This document shows positions 1 to 8,195 of a DNA stretch of 64,000 nt, piece after piece (the first letter of the stretch is position 1; every line of letters begins with the position of its first letter). The notes below the pieces were generated by a model. The model did no database searches. It had not been told where the DNA came from and saw nothing but the letters and a program-made list of their open reading frames with translations. This DNA is from Adhaeretor mobilis (GTDB lineage: Bacteria; Planctomycetota; Planctomycetia; Pirellulales; Lacipirellulaceae), in contig NZ_CP036263.1 of assembly GCF_007741515.1 (NCBI RefSeq), positions 744,001 through 808,000 on the forward strand, given 5' to 3'. The position numbers and the translations under genes were made by a program.

Positions 1-1108
1 CGTCGATATCGAGGCCACGAGCCGCGATGTCCGTGGCAATCAGCACGGGCGGGTTCTTGCTCTTGAATTGAGCGAGCGCTCGGCTGCGGGCTCCCTGGCT
101 CTTGTCGCCGTGAATTGCGGCGGCTCGAAGTCCGTCTTTGATCAAGCGTCTCACGAGTTTGTCGGCACCGTGCTTCGTACGACTGAAGACGAGGGTGCGT
201 CCGCGGGCCGTTTCGCACAGAAAGTGAGTAAGGAAATCGGGTTTGCGCTTCTTGTCGACCAAGTGAACCGACTGCGCGATTCGCTCAGCAGGTGCAGCGA
301 CCGCAGCTACCTGTACAGCCTCTGGGTTCTTCAGCCACTGCTGAGCCAGTTTGCGAATCGCATCAGGCATCGTGGCAGAGAACATCAGCGTTTGCCGCTG
401 CTCAGGCACCTTGGAGACGATGCGTTTCAGGTCGGGCAGGAAGCCCATGTCGAGCATCTGATCTGCCTCGTCGAAAACGAGAATCTCGACCCTGGAGAGA
501 TCGATGTGCCCTTGGTTCATGAGATCAAGCAAGCGGCCCGGGGTGGCGACGAGTGCGTCCACGCCGTGACGCATCGCTTTCACTTGAGAGTGTTGCCCGA
601 CGCCGCCATACACGACGGTTTGACGAAGCGGCGTGTGCTTGCCATAACGCTTGAGGCTTTCCTCGATTTGTGCAGCCAGCTCTCGCGTGGGCGAGAGGAT
701 CAAGGCACGCAACGGGCGAGGCTTAGGACGAGCACCGCGGGGACGGCGCCCCTTGTTCTTCCCTGTTCTACTGTCAACGGTACGCGCGGGTTCTTGCTCA
801 TTTTGCGTCTTCGCCGGTAACGTCTGCATGAGGCGATCAAGCATCGGCAGCGTAAATGCGGCCGTCTTGCCAGTGCCGGTTTGGGCACAGCCGATCAGGT
901 CTTGCCCGGCCAGCACCAGAGGGATCGCGCGGGCTTGAATGGGTGTGGCGGTTTCGTAGCCAAGTTCTTTCGTGGCACGCAGGAATTGCTCGGCCAATCC
1001 GAGTTGCGAGAAGGCGGTGCCGTGTGACTCGTTGGTGGGCGAGGCATTGCTGGTCTTTACGTTTGTTTCTACTGGTGTGGTCACTATCTTTTTCTTTCGA
1101 GGGTTCAT
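1..1108 (-). CDS. DEAD-box ATP-dependent RNA helicase (3' end outside window)
   Basis: RhlE-type DEAD-box helicase, an ATP-driven remodeller of RNA duplexes in the cytoplasm. About 369 N-terminal residues are visible. Read on the minus strand they show, in order, the Q-motif region (FSQLGL...TPIQARAIP), motif I (CAQTGTGKT), Ia (SPTRELAAQ), Ib (TPGRLLD), motif II (DEADQMLD), motif III (SATMP), a motif IV region (TLVFSRTKHGADKL) and motif V (ATDIAARGLDID), where the window cuts the gene. The start is the ATG at 1106-1108, giving a Lys-rich N-terminus. An unusual basic insert of about 25 residues (TGKNKGRRPRGARPKPRPLR) sits between motifs I and Ia, where most family members go directly from the first motif into an LILSPTRELA-like strand. 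Motif VI and any C-terminal tail lie outside the window, so assignment to a named helicase (RhlE, DeaD, CshA) is not possible. Family call is very secure. Confidence 0.93.
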   Translation of the reverse strand, partial: MNPRKKKIVTTPVETNVKTSNASPTNESHGTAFSQLGLAEQFLRATKELGYETATPIQARAIPLVLAGQDLIGCAQTGTGKTAAFTLPMLDRLMQTLPAKTQNEQEPARTVDSRTGKNKGRRPRGARPKPRPLRALILSPTRELAAQIEESLKRYGKHTPLRQTVVYGGVGQHSQVKAMRHGVDALVATPGRLLDLMNQGHIDLSRVEILVFDEADQMLDMGFLPDLKRIVSKVPEQRQTLMFSATMPDAIRKLAQQWLKNPEAVQVAAVAAPAERIAQSVHLVDKKRKPDFLTHFLCETARGRTLVFSRTKHGADKLVRRLIKDGLRAAAIHGDKSQGARSRALAQFKSKNPPVLIATDIAARGLDID

Positions 1109-1800
1109 GTGCTCGATGGAACGGTTCCACAACGATAGACAGTTCTATCAGCAGACCGTGCGCGCGAGCGTCACAGGGAGGCACCGCGGGTTGCGAAGCC
1201 ATTGCCAAATTGCCGACCTAAGTACTCATCCCGGATGGTTCGGGTGGTTCGCGAACGACGCGCTCCGTGAAATACTGGCGCCACGCAAAAAGCGGGGCGG
1301 AGGTCGCAAGGGGCAAGAAAATCAATCGCGGTCGATAGTCAGAAGACCAGTTCTAATAATTTGAACCGGAGAGCCGCTAGCTTCGAGCTTCGAATGAACA
1401 CAGCCGGGAACTTGCAGGCCCTACAAAACGGCTTAGCAAGAGAACGGTGGTCTCACACCTTTGTTATGCACCTTAGAATAGCAGCGAAAGTCCGCTGGGC
1501 AAGAGCGAAAGTCGAGTATTCTAAATGGATTTCCCTAAGGCTGGCCCAAACTAACCGCTCCAAGCATACTGGCTCGACAAGCAATCTTCGTTTGATCAAC
1601 TTGTCCGTTTATCCTCCCAGCATCTCCAAATCGATCAGCCAGAATGTGCGATTTACCCGGTGTGGGCGTGCAAAAGGTGTTGATCCCTATCGCCAGCAAG
1701 ACTAGCTTGTCGGCACAATCGCGACCTTTCAGCTCAGGGATCGACCTGTAGTGCGGCAGCAATCTCCTCAAAAACAAAAGAAATACAGCAGTACATTCGG
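1109..1800. other. 690 bp without a recognisable gene
   Basis: Space between the helicase (minus) and the transporter (plus), so it should hold divergent promoters. The open frames here (e.g. minus 1535-1777, 80 codons) have no recognisable domain and look like chance. I see no tRNA-like or strong hairpin signal. The length is large for the local spacing and could include the remnant of a decayed gene, but nothing in the sequence proves it. Confidence 0.4.
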
Positions 1801-3861
1801 ATGGATATACTTCAGCAAGCGTTCAGTAAAGATGCGTTCCTCTTAGACATCGAAGCTTTCGACGTCGAGCAGGTACTGCGCAAAACGATTGATGGGCTGA
1901 TCGCCAAGGGTTTGCTCTCGCAGGAAGTACGCGAGACGGTCTTTGAAGCACTCTTGCACCGAGAGATTCAATCCTCCACGGCCATCGGCCACGCCGTGGC
2001 AGTGCCACACTGCTATCTCGATTGCCTCACAGAGCCTCTGATAGTGTTCGTGCGTTTGAGTCACGCGCTGAACTTAGATGCGCCGGACGGCGTGCCAACA
2101 CGTTATTTTTTCGTGCTGTTGGGTCCGAAAGAAGCGACGGCCGAGCATCTCGACATGCTTGCCATGATCGCTCGCGCGACTTCCGATGGTGAGTTCCGTT
2201 ATGACTTGCGTCGGGCACGCAATCAGAACGATTTGCTAGAGGCGGTCTCGTGGTTCACCCAGCGGCGCACGTTGGTAGCTTCGCCTGCGGGGCCCGCTCC
2301 CGATGCGCTTACTCACTCAGGGCAATTTTTGGGCGGTATCAGGCAAGACATCGCTCGTCGGTTGCCGCACTACCTCAGCGACTTTACCGACGGCTTCAAT
2401 GCGAAGACGGTCTCCTCGGTAGTTTTCCTATTCTTCGCTTGCCTCGCTCCGGCGGTTACGTTCGGCGGCTTGATGGGAGCTGCCACGGGCAACGACATTG
2501 GTGTCGTTGAAATGCTTCTCGGCACGGCCATCTGTGGAACCATCTACGCATTCATTGCCGGTCAGCCGCTGATTATTCTTGGCGGGATTGGTGCGCTGTA
2601 CCTGTTTACTGCAATTCTCTACCAACTCTGCGCAGACATGGGGCTGCCATTCCTGCCGACCTACGCATGGGTCGGCTTCTGGACCAGCTTCTTTCTGATC
2701 TTGCTTGCCGTCACCGAGGCAAGCGTGCTCATGCGCTACTTTTCGCGGTTTACCGATGAGCTTTTTGCCGCGCTGATGTCGGTGCTTTACATCTACGAAG
2801 CAGTAAAAGCAATCGTAGCGACGTTCAACGATAGCTTTGCGGCGGAAGAAGACAACCACGATGCGGCGTTTCTTGGACTGATCCTCGCGATCGGTACCTT
2901 CTACATCGCGACGAATCTCTCGCGATTTCGTAGTAGCCGCTACCTTGCGCCCTGGATGCGCGAATTCCTTGCCGATTTTGGCCCAACCATTGCGCTGGCT
3001 ACGATGACGATCATCGCATTTTCGATTATCCATGAAGTGAAGCCCGAAATGCTGCAAGCGCCCGAAGAGTTTACCGGAACGACCTCGGGCAGACCGTTAC
3101 TCGTCGATCCGTTTGTCGGGCCCAAGTGGTCGTGGTTTGCAGCCGCGGTACCGGCCCTATTGGCAACGCTGCTGATCGTGCTTTCACACAACATCACGGG
3201 TCGCCTGATGAATAGCCCGGACAACCACCTACAGAAGGGTGCCGCCTACCACCTCGACTTGGCGGTGGTGGGCTTGCTGGTAGGCATTTGCTCGTTGTTC
3301 GGTTGGCCCTGGTTAGTCGCAGCGACGGTCCGTTCGTTGGCACACGTACGATCACTGGCCACATTCGAGGGGTCGGTCTCACCCAGCGGCGAACGGAACG
3401 AACGCGTAATTCACGTGCAAGAAACTCGCATGACCGGACTGATTGTGCACTTGCTGATTGGCACGTCGCTGGCGCTGCTTGCTTGGCTGGAATACGTGCC
3501 GGTGGCAGTCCTTTACGGCATTTTCCTATTCATGGGTGTCGTGTCGCTGAACGGGAATCAGTTCATCGAACGGTTGTCGCTGCTATTCGTCGAGCCATCG
3601 CTCTACCCGCGGACGCATTACTTGCGTCAAGCTCCGGTAAGAGTGATTCACAAATTTACAGGCATTCAGATTGTGTGCTTCCTCGTCTTGATCACCATCA
3701 GCCTTGCGCCATTCCCCACGCTACAGCTACTGTTCCCGCTATTCATCGCGCTGCTCGTGCCGTTGCGACTCTACTTCGGCCGCTTCTTCCAGCCAGGGCA
3801 TCTCGCAGCACTGGACGCGGATGAAACGCCCGGGGAAGAAGATATGCACTGGTCGGGTTAA
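1801..3861 (+). CDS. PTS EIIA-like domain fused to SLC4-type (band 3 / bicarbonate) anion transporter
   Basis: 686 aa. Residues 1-150 are a fructose/mannitol-type EIIA domain (PTS_EIIA_2). The phosphoacceptor His is in place in IGHAVAVPH (His70), and a second conserved-looking His is in AEHLDML (about 116). From about residue 178 (GGIRQDIARRLPHYLSDF) the protein is an SLC4-family transporter with 10-14 membrane segments, including a PAVTFGGLMGAATG stretch and the following hydrophobic helices to about residue 670. Known SLC4 members move bicarbonate, borate or other anions, so the likely substrate is an inorganic anion such as bicarbonate. The EIIA domain may act as a phosphorylation-dependent regulator; that is inference. 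No PTS EI or HPr gene is in the window. It stands alone, upstream of oppositely oriented genes. The start is the first ATG of the frame; no strong Shine-Dalgarno is visible. Confidence 0.85.
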   Translation: MDILQQAFSKDAFLLDIEAFDVEQVLRKTIDGLIAKGLLSQEVRETVFEALLHREIQSSTAIGHAVAVPHCYLDCLTEPLIVFVRLSHALNLDAPDGVPTRYFFVLLGPKEATAEHLDMLAMIARATSDGEFRYDLRRARNQNDLLEAVSWFTQRRTLVASPAGPAPDALTHSGQFLGGIRQDIARRLPHYLSDFTDGFNAKTVSSVVFLFFACLAPAVTFGGLMGAATGNDIGVVEMLLGTAICGTIYAFIAGQPLIILGGIGALYLFTAILYQLCADMGLPFLPTYAWVGFWTSFFLILLAVTEASVLMRYFSRFTDELFAALMSVLYIYEAVKAIVATFNDSFAAEEDNHDAAFLGLILAIGTFYIATNLSRFRSSRYLAPWMREFLADFGPTIALATMTIIAFSIIHEVKPEMLQAPEEFTGTTSGRPLLVDPFVGPKWSWFAAAVPALLATLLIVLSHNITGRLMNSPDNHLQKGAAYHLDLAVVGLLVGICSLFGWPWLVAATVRSLAHVRSLATFEGSVSPSGERNERVIHVQETRMTGLIVHLLIGTSLALLAWLEYVPVAVLYGIFLFMGVVSLNGNQFIERLSLLFVEPSLYPRTHYLRQAPVRVIHKFTGIQIVCFLVLITISLAPFPTLQLLFPLFIALLVPLRLYFGRFFQPGHLAALDADETPGEEDMHWSG

Positions 3862-3923
3862 GTGGGCAGTGGACGGTCGGCAGGGGGCAGTCGAGTAGCC
3901 CCAACCGTTCTCTTGCGTACCAC

Positions 3924-4400
3924 TCACTCCGCAGCAGGCAAGTCCCAATCGTTCACCCGCGAGTTAATCGCGTGGCAATTCGCACATAGGCATTTGAATT
4001 CCCCCGTGCTCGACTTGCGACCGCCGACCAAGGCAAGATTCAGCGTCCTCACATCGGCAAACTTGCAGGACTCGCAGCGATACTGCGCAGCTCTGGCAGC
4101 ATGAAGCGCGTTGGGCCCGTAGTGCTTCTTGAGCCGACCATTGGTGCGCGTGTAAAGCCAGCGGGCAACCACTCGCTCTGCCGGGTCGAGATGCTGCTCG
4201 GCTACCTTGAGCCGTTCGCCAGAGATGTTGGTCGGCCCCTCGCTCAAGTAGAGTAGCGATAGCGCGCCACGAAGTGCGTCGCGAGATTCCTCGGGAGCGT
4301 CTTTCACACGTGTTTCGATGCTTGCGGAGTCTTCGAAACGCGAGGTGTTAATTATCAAGTCTGTGGTAATGTTCAAGAGATTGCTGGGATTGAAGCTCAT
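3924..4400 (-). CDS. HNH-nuclease-like protein, probably degenerate
   Basis: 158 aa from the ATG at 4398-4400. The open frame extends to 4556, but the extra residues look like noise. The C-terminal third carries a zinc-finger/HNH-like pattern: CESC (about 110), then LNLALVGGR, then LCANCH, with a final His after the second Cys pair. In typical HNH enzymes the first strand ends in a DH dipeptide (e.g. LNVDHINGR). Here that position reads LALVGGR, so the catalytic general-base His seems to be missing. The N-terminal part (about 100 aa, helical, charged) has no recognised domain. It lies convergent to the SLC4 fusion gene (63 bp gap). Either an inactivated nuclease retained as a binding protein or an HNH relative with a shifted active site; I favour the first. 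Confidence 0.5.
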   Translation of the reverse strand: MSFNPSNLLNITTDLIINTSRFEDSASIETRVKDAPEESRDALRGALSLLYLSEGPTNISGERLKVAEQHLDPAERVVARWLYTRTNGRLKKHYGPNALHAARAAQYRCESCKFADVRTLNLALVGGRKSSTGEFKCLCANCHAINSRVNDWDLPAAE

Positions 4401-4569
4401 TTGAAGGTGAATCGAACTATCGTACCAGAAACGGCACCTAGTCGCTTTCCGTAGGGCAGGTTCACCCACCGTGGGAGCTATCAGGTTGCGATTGATGGGT
4501 GAGCTTGACGGAGTTAGAGCGTACGAGAACGCGCGATTTTCCGCCGACAAGACCACCCATCCTACGAAT

Positions 4570-4902
4570 TTACCCTGTGAAAAACCGCATTGGTAGAAAT
4601 AAGCAAATGAAACCTACAATCAAGACAACTATCGTCACTATTCTCAGAAGTGGTGTCAAACCGAAGTGCTCGCTGAGCTGGAGCATGCCGATATAGGCTA
4701 CCAAAACTGTCGCGACTACGATTAATTCCGGCACATCACGCGCAATGGTTAAATGAGCTGACAAGATCGCAATAATAATTAGCAGCGTCTTGAGGCTAAA
4801 TCGAAATCGACTTGGCTGTTCTTCTTGCTGATTCACGGTAGCCGAAATGTCGTCGAAATACGGAGTAAGGAACGGAGCAAGCAAGAGATGCGTGCATCTC
4901 AC
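4570..4902 (-). CDS. small membrane protein, FSLKTLL type
   Basis: 110 aa from a GTG at 4902; an in-frame GTG at 4836 would give a more compact 88-aa protein beginning MNQQEEQPSRFRFSLKTLL. The motif RFSLKTLLIIIAILSA is followed by two further hydrophobic stretches (VPELIVVATVLVAYIGML and LLRIVTIVVLIVGFICLFL), so three membrane segments. Small proteins beginning with an FSL[RK]TLL helix are common in planctomycetes and have no known function (recalled, not searched). It is followed 22 bp after its stop by the HNH-like open frame on the same strand, and its own start is close to the 3' end of the RND pump gene. Confidence 0.55.
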   Translation of the reverse strand: MRCTHLLLAPFLTPYFDDISATVNQQEEQPSRFRFSLKTLLIIIAILSAHLTIARDVPELIVVATVLVAYIGMLQLSEHFGLTPLLRIVTIVVLIVGFICLFLPMRFFTG

Positions 4903-4925
4903 CTACGAAATTATTGTACCAACTC

Positions 4926-7900
4926 CTACCCCAACGCCGGCACAAACTCCATGCGTGTCTGCCTGATCGATGCCGGCTCCTTCTCCTGGCATCCCTTACA
5001 CATGAGCAGCACGTACAGCGACGGTGCGAACAGCAGCGCCATGATCGTGGCGCCGCTCACGCCGCCGGCGATGGTCGTAGCCAATGGGGGCCAGAAGCCG
5101 CCGCCGCTGATGATGAGCGGTAGGAAGCCGGCCACGGTAGTGAGCGTCGTGGATAGCACGTGCCTCGTAGCACGCAGCACCACATCACGCACCGCGGCTG
5201 GGTCGCCGGTTCTTGCTTGTTCATCTTCGCGCAATGCGGCAAGCACTACGATAGTATCGTTGATCGCTACGCCAATCAGGCCCATCGTGCCGACAATGCC
5301 CATGAAGCCAAACGGGAAGCGGAACAAGGCCAGCGCGCCAAGGCTCAAACCCACGGAGAGGAATGCCACGGTGCCAACAATGCCGGCCATGCGGAAGCTG
5401 CCGAAGCTGAGCACCAGTGTGGCGACCATCATCACGCCCAGCACGCCAACGCTGGAGAGTAGGTTGCCGATGGCATCGTCACGCTTGGAGGCTTCGCCGC
5501 CGTACTCGTAGCGATAGCCGGGCGGCAGCCTGAATTCGGATGCTTCCAGCCGCTGCTGAAAATCGGCCAACACACCCGCGGGCAACACCTCGGCAGTGAG
5601 GTACGCCTTCACTTCGTTCATGCGCTGGGTGTTGATGTGCGGGACGACCGAAACTTCAGGCTTGAGATCGATGGTAGCGATTGTGGAGAGGGGGATGCGG
5701 GCCGCTGAGCCGGATTGGCCATTGGGGGAGGGTTGGGAAGGCGTTGCTAGGAGGTCTAGCGAACCGACGGTGCTCATGCGTCCTCGGTTGGCGTTGCTCA
5801 TGCGTACTCGCACGGGCAGTTCCTCAGTCGCTTCCAGTAGAGAACCGCCAGTGGCTCCTTCGAGCGACGCATCGAGCTGTCGCGCGATAGCGGCGTTGTC
5901 GAGTCCCACTAGGCGAGCTTGCTCTTCATCGATGTTGATTGCCAGTTTGGGTAGTGCCTCGGCAAGACTGGCCGAGGTGTGCATAACCTCGGGCGTTTGG
6001 CTGAGTACCGTACGTACTTGGTCGCCAAGCTCGCGCAGTACTTCCAAGTCAGGCCCGTAGAGTCGCATTTCGATCGGCGCCCCAAACGGCGGTCCTTGGG
6101 CCAATTGGCGCACGAGGAAGCGGGCCTCTGGAAATGCCGCGTCGAGTTCCGCTTGCAGCGAGTGAATCAAGGCGCCGACATCCCGGGGAGAGTCTGCTTG
6201 CACGAGTGCCTGGGCGTACTGGGCGATCCCTTTACGATCGTAAAGCATGTTGTAGTAGAACGGCGGGGCACTTTCGCCCACGAACCACTCGATATCTAGA
6301 ACGCGAGGGTGTTCGAGCAACATATCGCGCGCCGCAAGGGCCGTTTTTTTCGTGTAGCCGATCGATGACTGCGAGGGCAGCGTGAGTTGGATTTGAAACT
6401 GGTTGCGATCAGCCGGCGGAAAGAATTGATCGGTAAGTGTGCTTGCAGAGATAAACCCGGCAATCGGCAATGCCACGCCCAGAGCGATGCCAATGAGCGG
6501 TCGATGAAAGACTCCGTGGAGGAACCGGCAATACCAGTTCGTTAGCCACTTATTGGAGAAGCCACTCGACCACCAATGACGATGACTCTTTGGTTCTTCT
6601 GTGGTAGTGTCCACGGTACCGCTCATGAGTGCGATCAGTGAAGGCGTCACAGTCATGGCCAGCAGGAATGAGCTGAACACCGCCAGAATCACGCTTGTGG
6701 CGATTGAGCCCACAAACTCACCCGCTGGCCCTGGCATGAGCGCAATCGGTGCAAATGAGAGCGCGGTCGTCACGGTGGAACCCAGCAGCGGCACTGCCAG
6801 ATGCTTCACGCTGGCAGAGACCGCATGGCGTGGTTGCTCACCGCTCGTGATGCGTTCGCGCACTTCGTCGACCATGACAATGGCATTGTCGATCAACAAA
6901 CCTAGGGCGATGATCAGCCCGGTGATAGACATTTGATGCATGGGCAGTCCCATGAGACGCATGCCAGCGAGCACCATGAGCGAGGCGAGCGGCAGGGCCG
7001 CGCCCACGACCAATGCACTGCGCCAGCCCATCATGAACCACACCACGAGAATCACCGCCGTGGCACCGATGAGGAGGTTCCCCAGCAGCGTGGCAAGGCG
7101 AGTCTCCACATATTGGTTTTGCTCGAACAGCACTTTTAGACGCACACCACTGGGTAGCTGAGATTCAAAGTCGGCGAGTGTCTCTTGCAGCGAGTCGGTC
7201 CAGTGATCGACCCGCCTCTCTGCTTTGACGAGCGTTCCAAGTGCGACCGCTGGCTTGCCGTCCACGATGGCGAGCGAGCGTTGTGGCTGTGCGAACGCCT
7301 TCGACACTTCGGCGATATCGCCGAGTGCGACAAATCTCCCCGATGATTGGTTGCCCGCGCTCTGGCCACCCAAAGCGATAGGCAGGCTGCGCACGCGTTC
7401 TACGGAGTCGATTTCCGCGTCGACCTCTAGGACAAGATTGCGATCTTCCGATCGCAACAACCCGGCTGAGACTTTCGCATCGCTGGCGGAAATGAGCTGG
7501 GCGACTTGGTTGACTGTTAGTCCTAGAGTGGCCAGCTCGTCCTGGCGTATCTCGACGACAATCTCTTCTTGCGGATCTCCAAAGGTGTCGACTTCCCGCG
7601 TGCCGTTAATAGCCCGGAGTTGGTCTTCGAGCGCCTCGGCTTGGCGACGAAGGATCGCGTAGCTCGGCTCCTCCGAAAGATCCCACACGAGCGCCACAAT
7701 CGATGCGTAGGCTGTCACCTCCAACAGATCGAAGTCGGGGTCGCTCGCTCCGATCGGTAGCAACGGCGTGGCATCGTCGATTTTGTCTCGCACACGCGAC
7801 CATACTTCATCGACTGCGTAGACGCTGTCTTTTAACTCAATCGTGATCGTGGAAATGCCGCTCGCACTCGACGAGCGAAGTTCTTTGACCTCTTCGATCT

Positions 7901-8144
7901 CCTGCAGTTCGGTCTCGAGTTTCTCGGTGATCAGCGCCTCGACACGTTCCGCACTCGCACCGGGAAACTGTGTGTTGATGATTGCCGCCCGCTGAGAGAG
8001 TACCGGGTCTTCCATCCGCGGCAGGACGTAATAAGACGATAACCCGGCGACAGCAATCAGCGCAATCATCAGCACGAGCAGCCGGTTGTTGTCGAAGAAC
8101 AGACTAGAGAGCTGCGGACGAGTTGTATTCTCTGATTGGGCCAT
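4926..8144 (-). CDS. RND efflux pump, inner-membrane transporter
   Basis: 1072 aa, the usual length for HAE1/AcrB-class RND pumps. Last gene of a tetR - adaptor - pump operon. The N-terminus (RLLVLMIALIAVAGLSSYYVLP) is TM1, followed by the porter domain (DPVLSQRAAIINTQFPGASA...), the TM2-TM6 block, a central linker, the second porter domain, and TM8-TM12 ending near LLFAPSLYVLLMCKG. The TM4 proton-relay segment reads ALGLLIDNAIVMVDEV (about residue 410), so the Asp-Asp pair of AcrB is Asp-Asn here. TM10 carries GVAINDTIVVLAALRE. Proton-driven export of drugs, lipids or metabolites is the family role; the substrate cannot be told. No outer-membrane factor gene is adjacent, so a TolC-like partner must be encoded elsewhere (one is near 33 kb, in another operon). 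Confidence 0.92.
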   Translation of the reverse strand: MAQSENTTRPQLSSLFFDNNRLLVLMIALIAVAGLSSYYVLPRMEDPVLSQRAAIINTQFPGASAERVEALITEKLETELQEIEEVKELRSSSASGISTITIELKDSVYAVDEVWSRVRDKIDDATPLLPIGASDPDFDLLEVTAYASIVALVWDLSEEPSYAILRRQAEALEDQLRAINGTREVDTFGDPQEEIVVEIRQDELATLGLTVNQVAQLISASDAKVSAGLLRSEDRNLVLEVDAEIDSVERVRSLPIALGGQSAGNQSSGRFVALGDIAEVSKAFAQPQRSLAIVDGKPAVALGTLVKAERRVDHWTDSLQETLADFESQLPSGVRLKVLFEQNQYVETRLATLLGNLLIGATAVILVVWFMMGWRSALVVGAALPLASLMVLAGMRLMGLPMHQMSITGLIIALGLLIDNAIVMVDEVRERITSGEQPRHAVSASVKHLAVPLLGSTVTTALSFAPIALMPGPAGEFVGSIATSVILAVFSSFLLAMTVTPSLIALMSGTVDTTTEEPKSHRHWWSSGFSNKWLTNWYCRFLHGVFHRPLIGIALGVALPIAGFISASTLTDQFFPPADRNQFQIQLTLPSQSSIGYTKKTALAARDMLLEHPRVLDIEWFVGESAPPFYYNMLYDRKGIAQYAQALVQADSPRDVGALIHSLQAELDAAFPEARFLVRQLAQGPPFGAPIEMRLYGPDLEVLRELGDQVRTVLSQTPEVMHTSASLAEALPKLAINIDEEQARLVGLDNAAIARQLDASLEGATGGSLLEATEELPVRVRMSNANRGRMSTVGSLDLLATPSQPSPNGQSGSAARIPLSTIATIDLKPEVSVVPHINTQRMNEVKAYLTAEVLPAGVLADFQQRLEASEFRLPPGYRYEYGGEASKRDDAIGNLLSSVGVLGVMMVATLVLSFGSFRMAGIVGTVAFLSVGLSLGALALFRFPFGFMGIVGTMGLIGVAINDTIVVLAALREDEQARTGDPAAVRDVVLRATRHVLSTTLTTVAGFLPLIISGGGFWPPLATTIAGGVSGATIMALLFAPSLYVLLMCKGCQEKEPASIRQTRMEFVPALG

Positions 8145-8165
8145 GGCAGTGTTCTTGAGGATCTA

Positions 8166-8193
8166 ATCATGTCATTCATCGGAATGACATGAT
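8166..8193 (-). promoter_or_regulatory. perfect 12-bp stem-loop between adaptor and pump genes
   Basis: ATCATGTCATTC is followed by a 4-nt loop and its exact reverse complement GAATGACATGAT. It begins 2 bp after the adaptor stop codon and ends 21 bp before the pump ATG. There is no T-run, so it is not a classic intrinsic terminator. It is placed where it could attenuate, stabilise the upstream mRNA end, or set the ratio of adaptor to pump. The structure is seen directly; the role is inference. Confidence 0.6.
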
Positions 8194-8195
8194 CG

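Noticed and set aside
68..820. 250-codon plus frame over the helicase
   Set aside because: The minus-strand frame shows all helicase motifs; this is the antisense shadow.
2428..3057. 209-codon minus frame inside the SLC4 fusion
   Set aside because: Antisense to clearly coding membrane-protein sequence; no domain and no start context.
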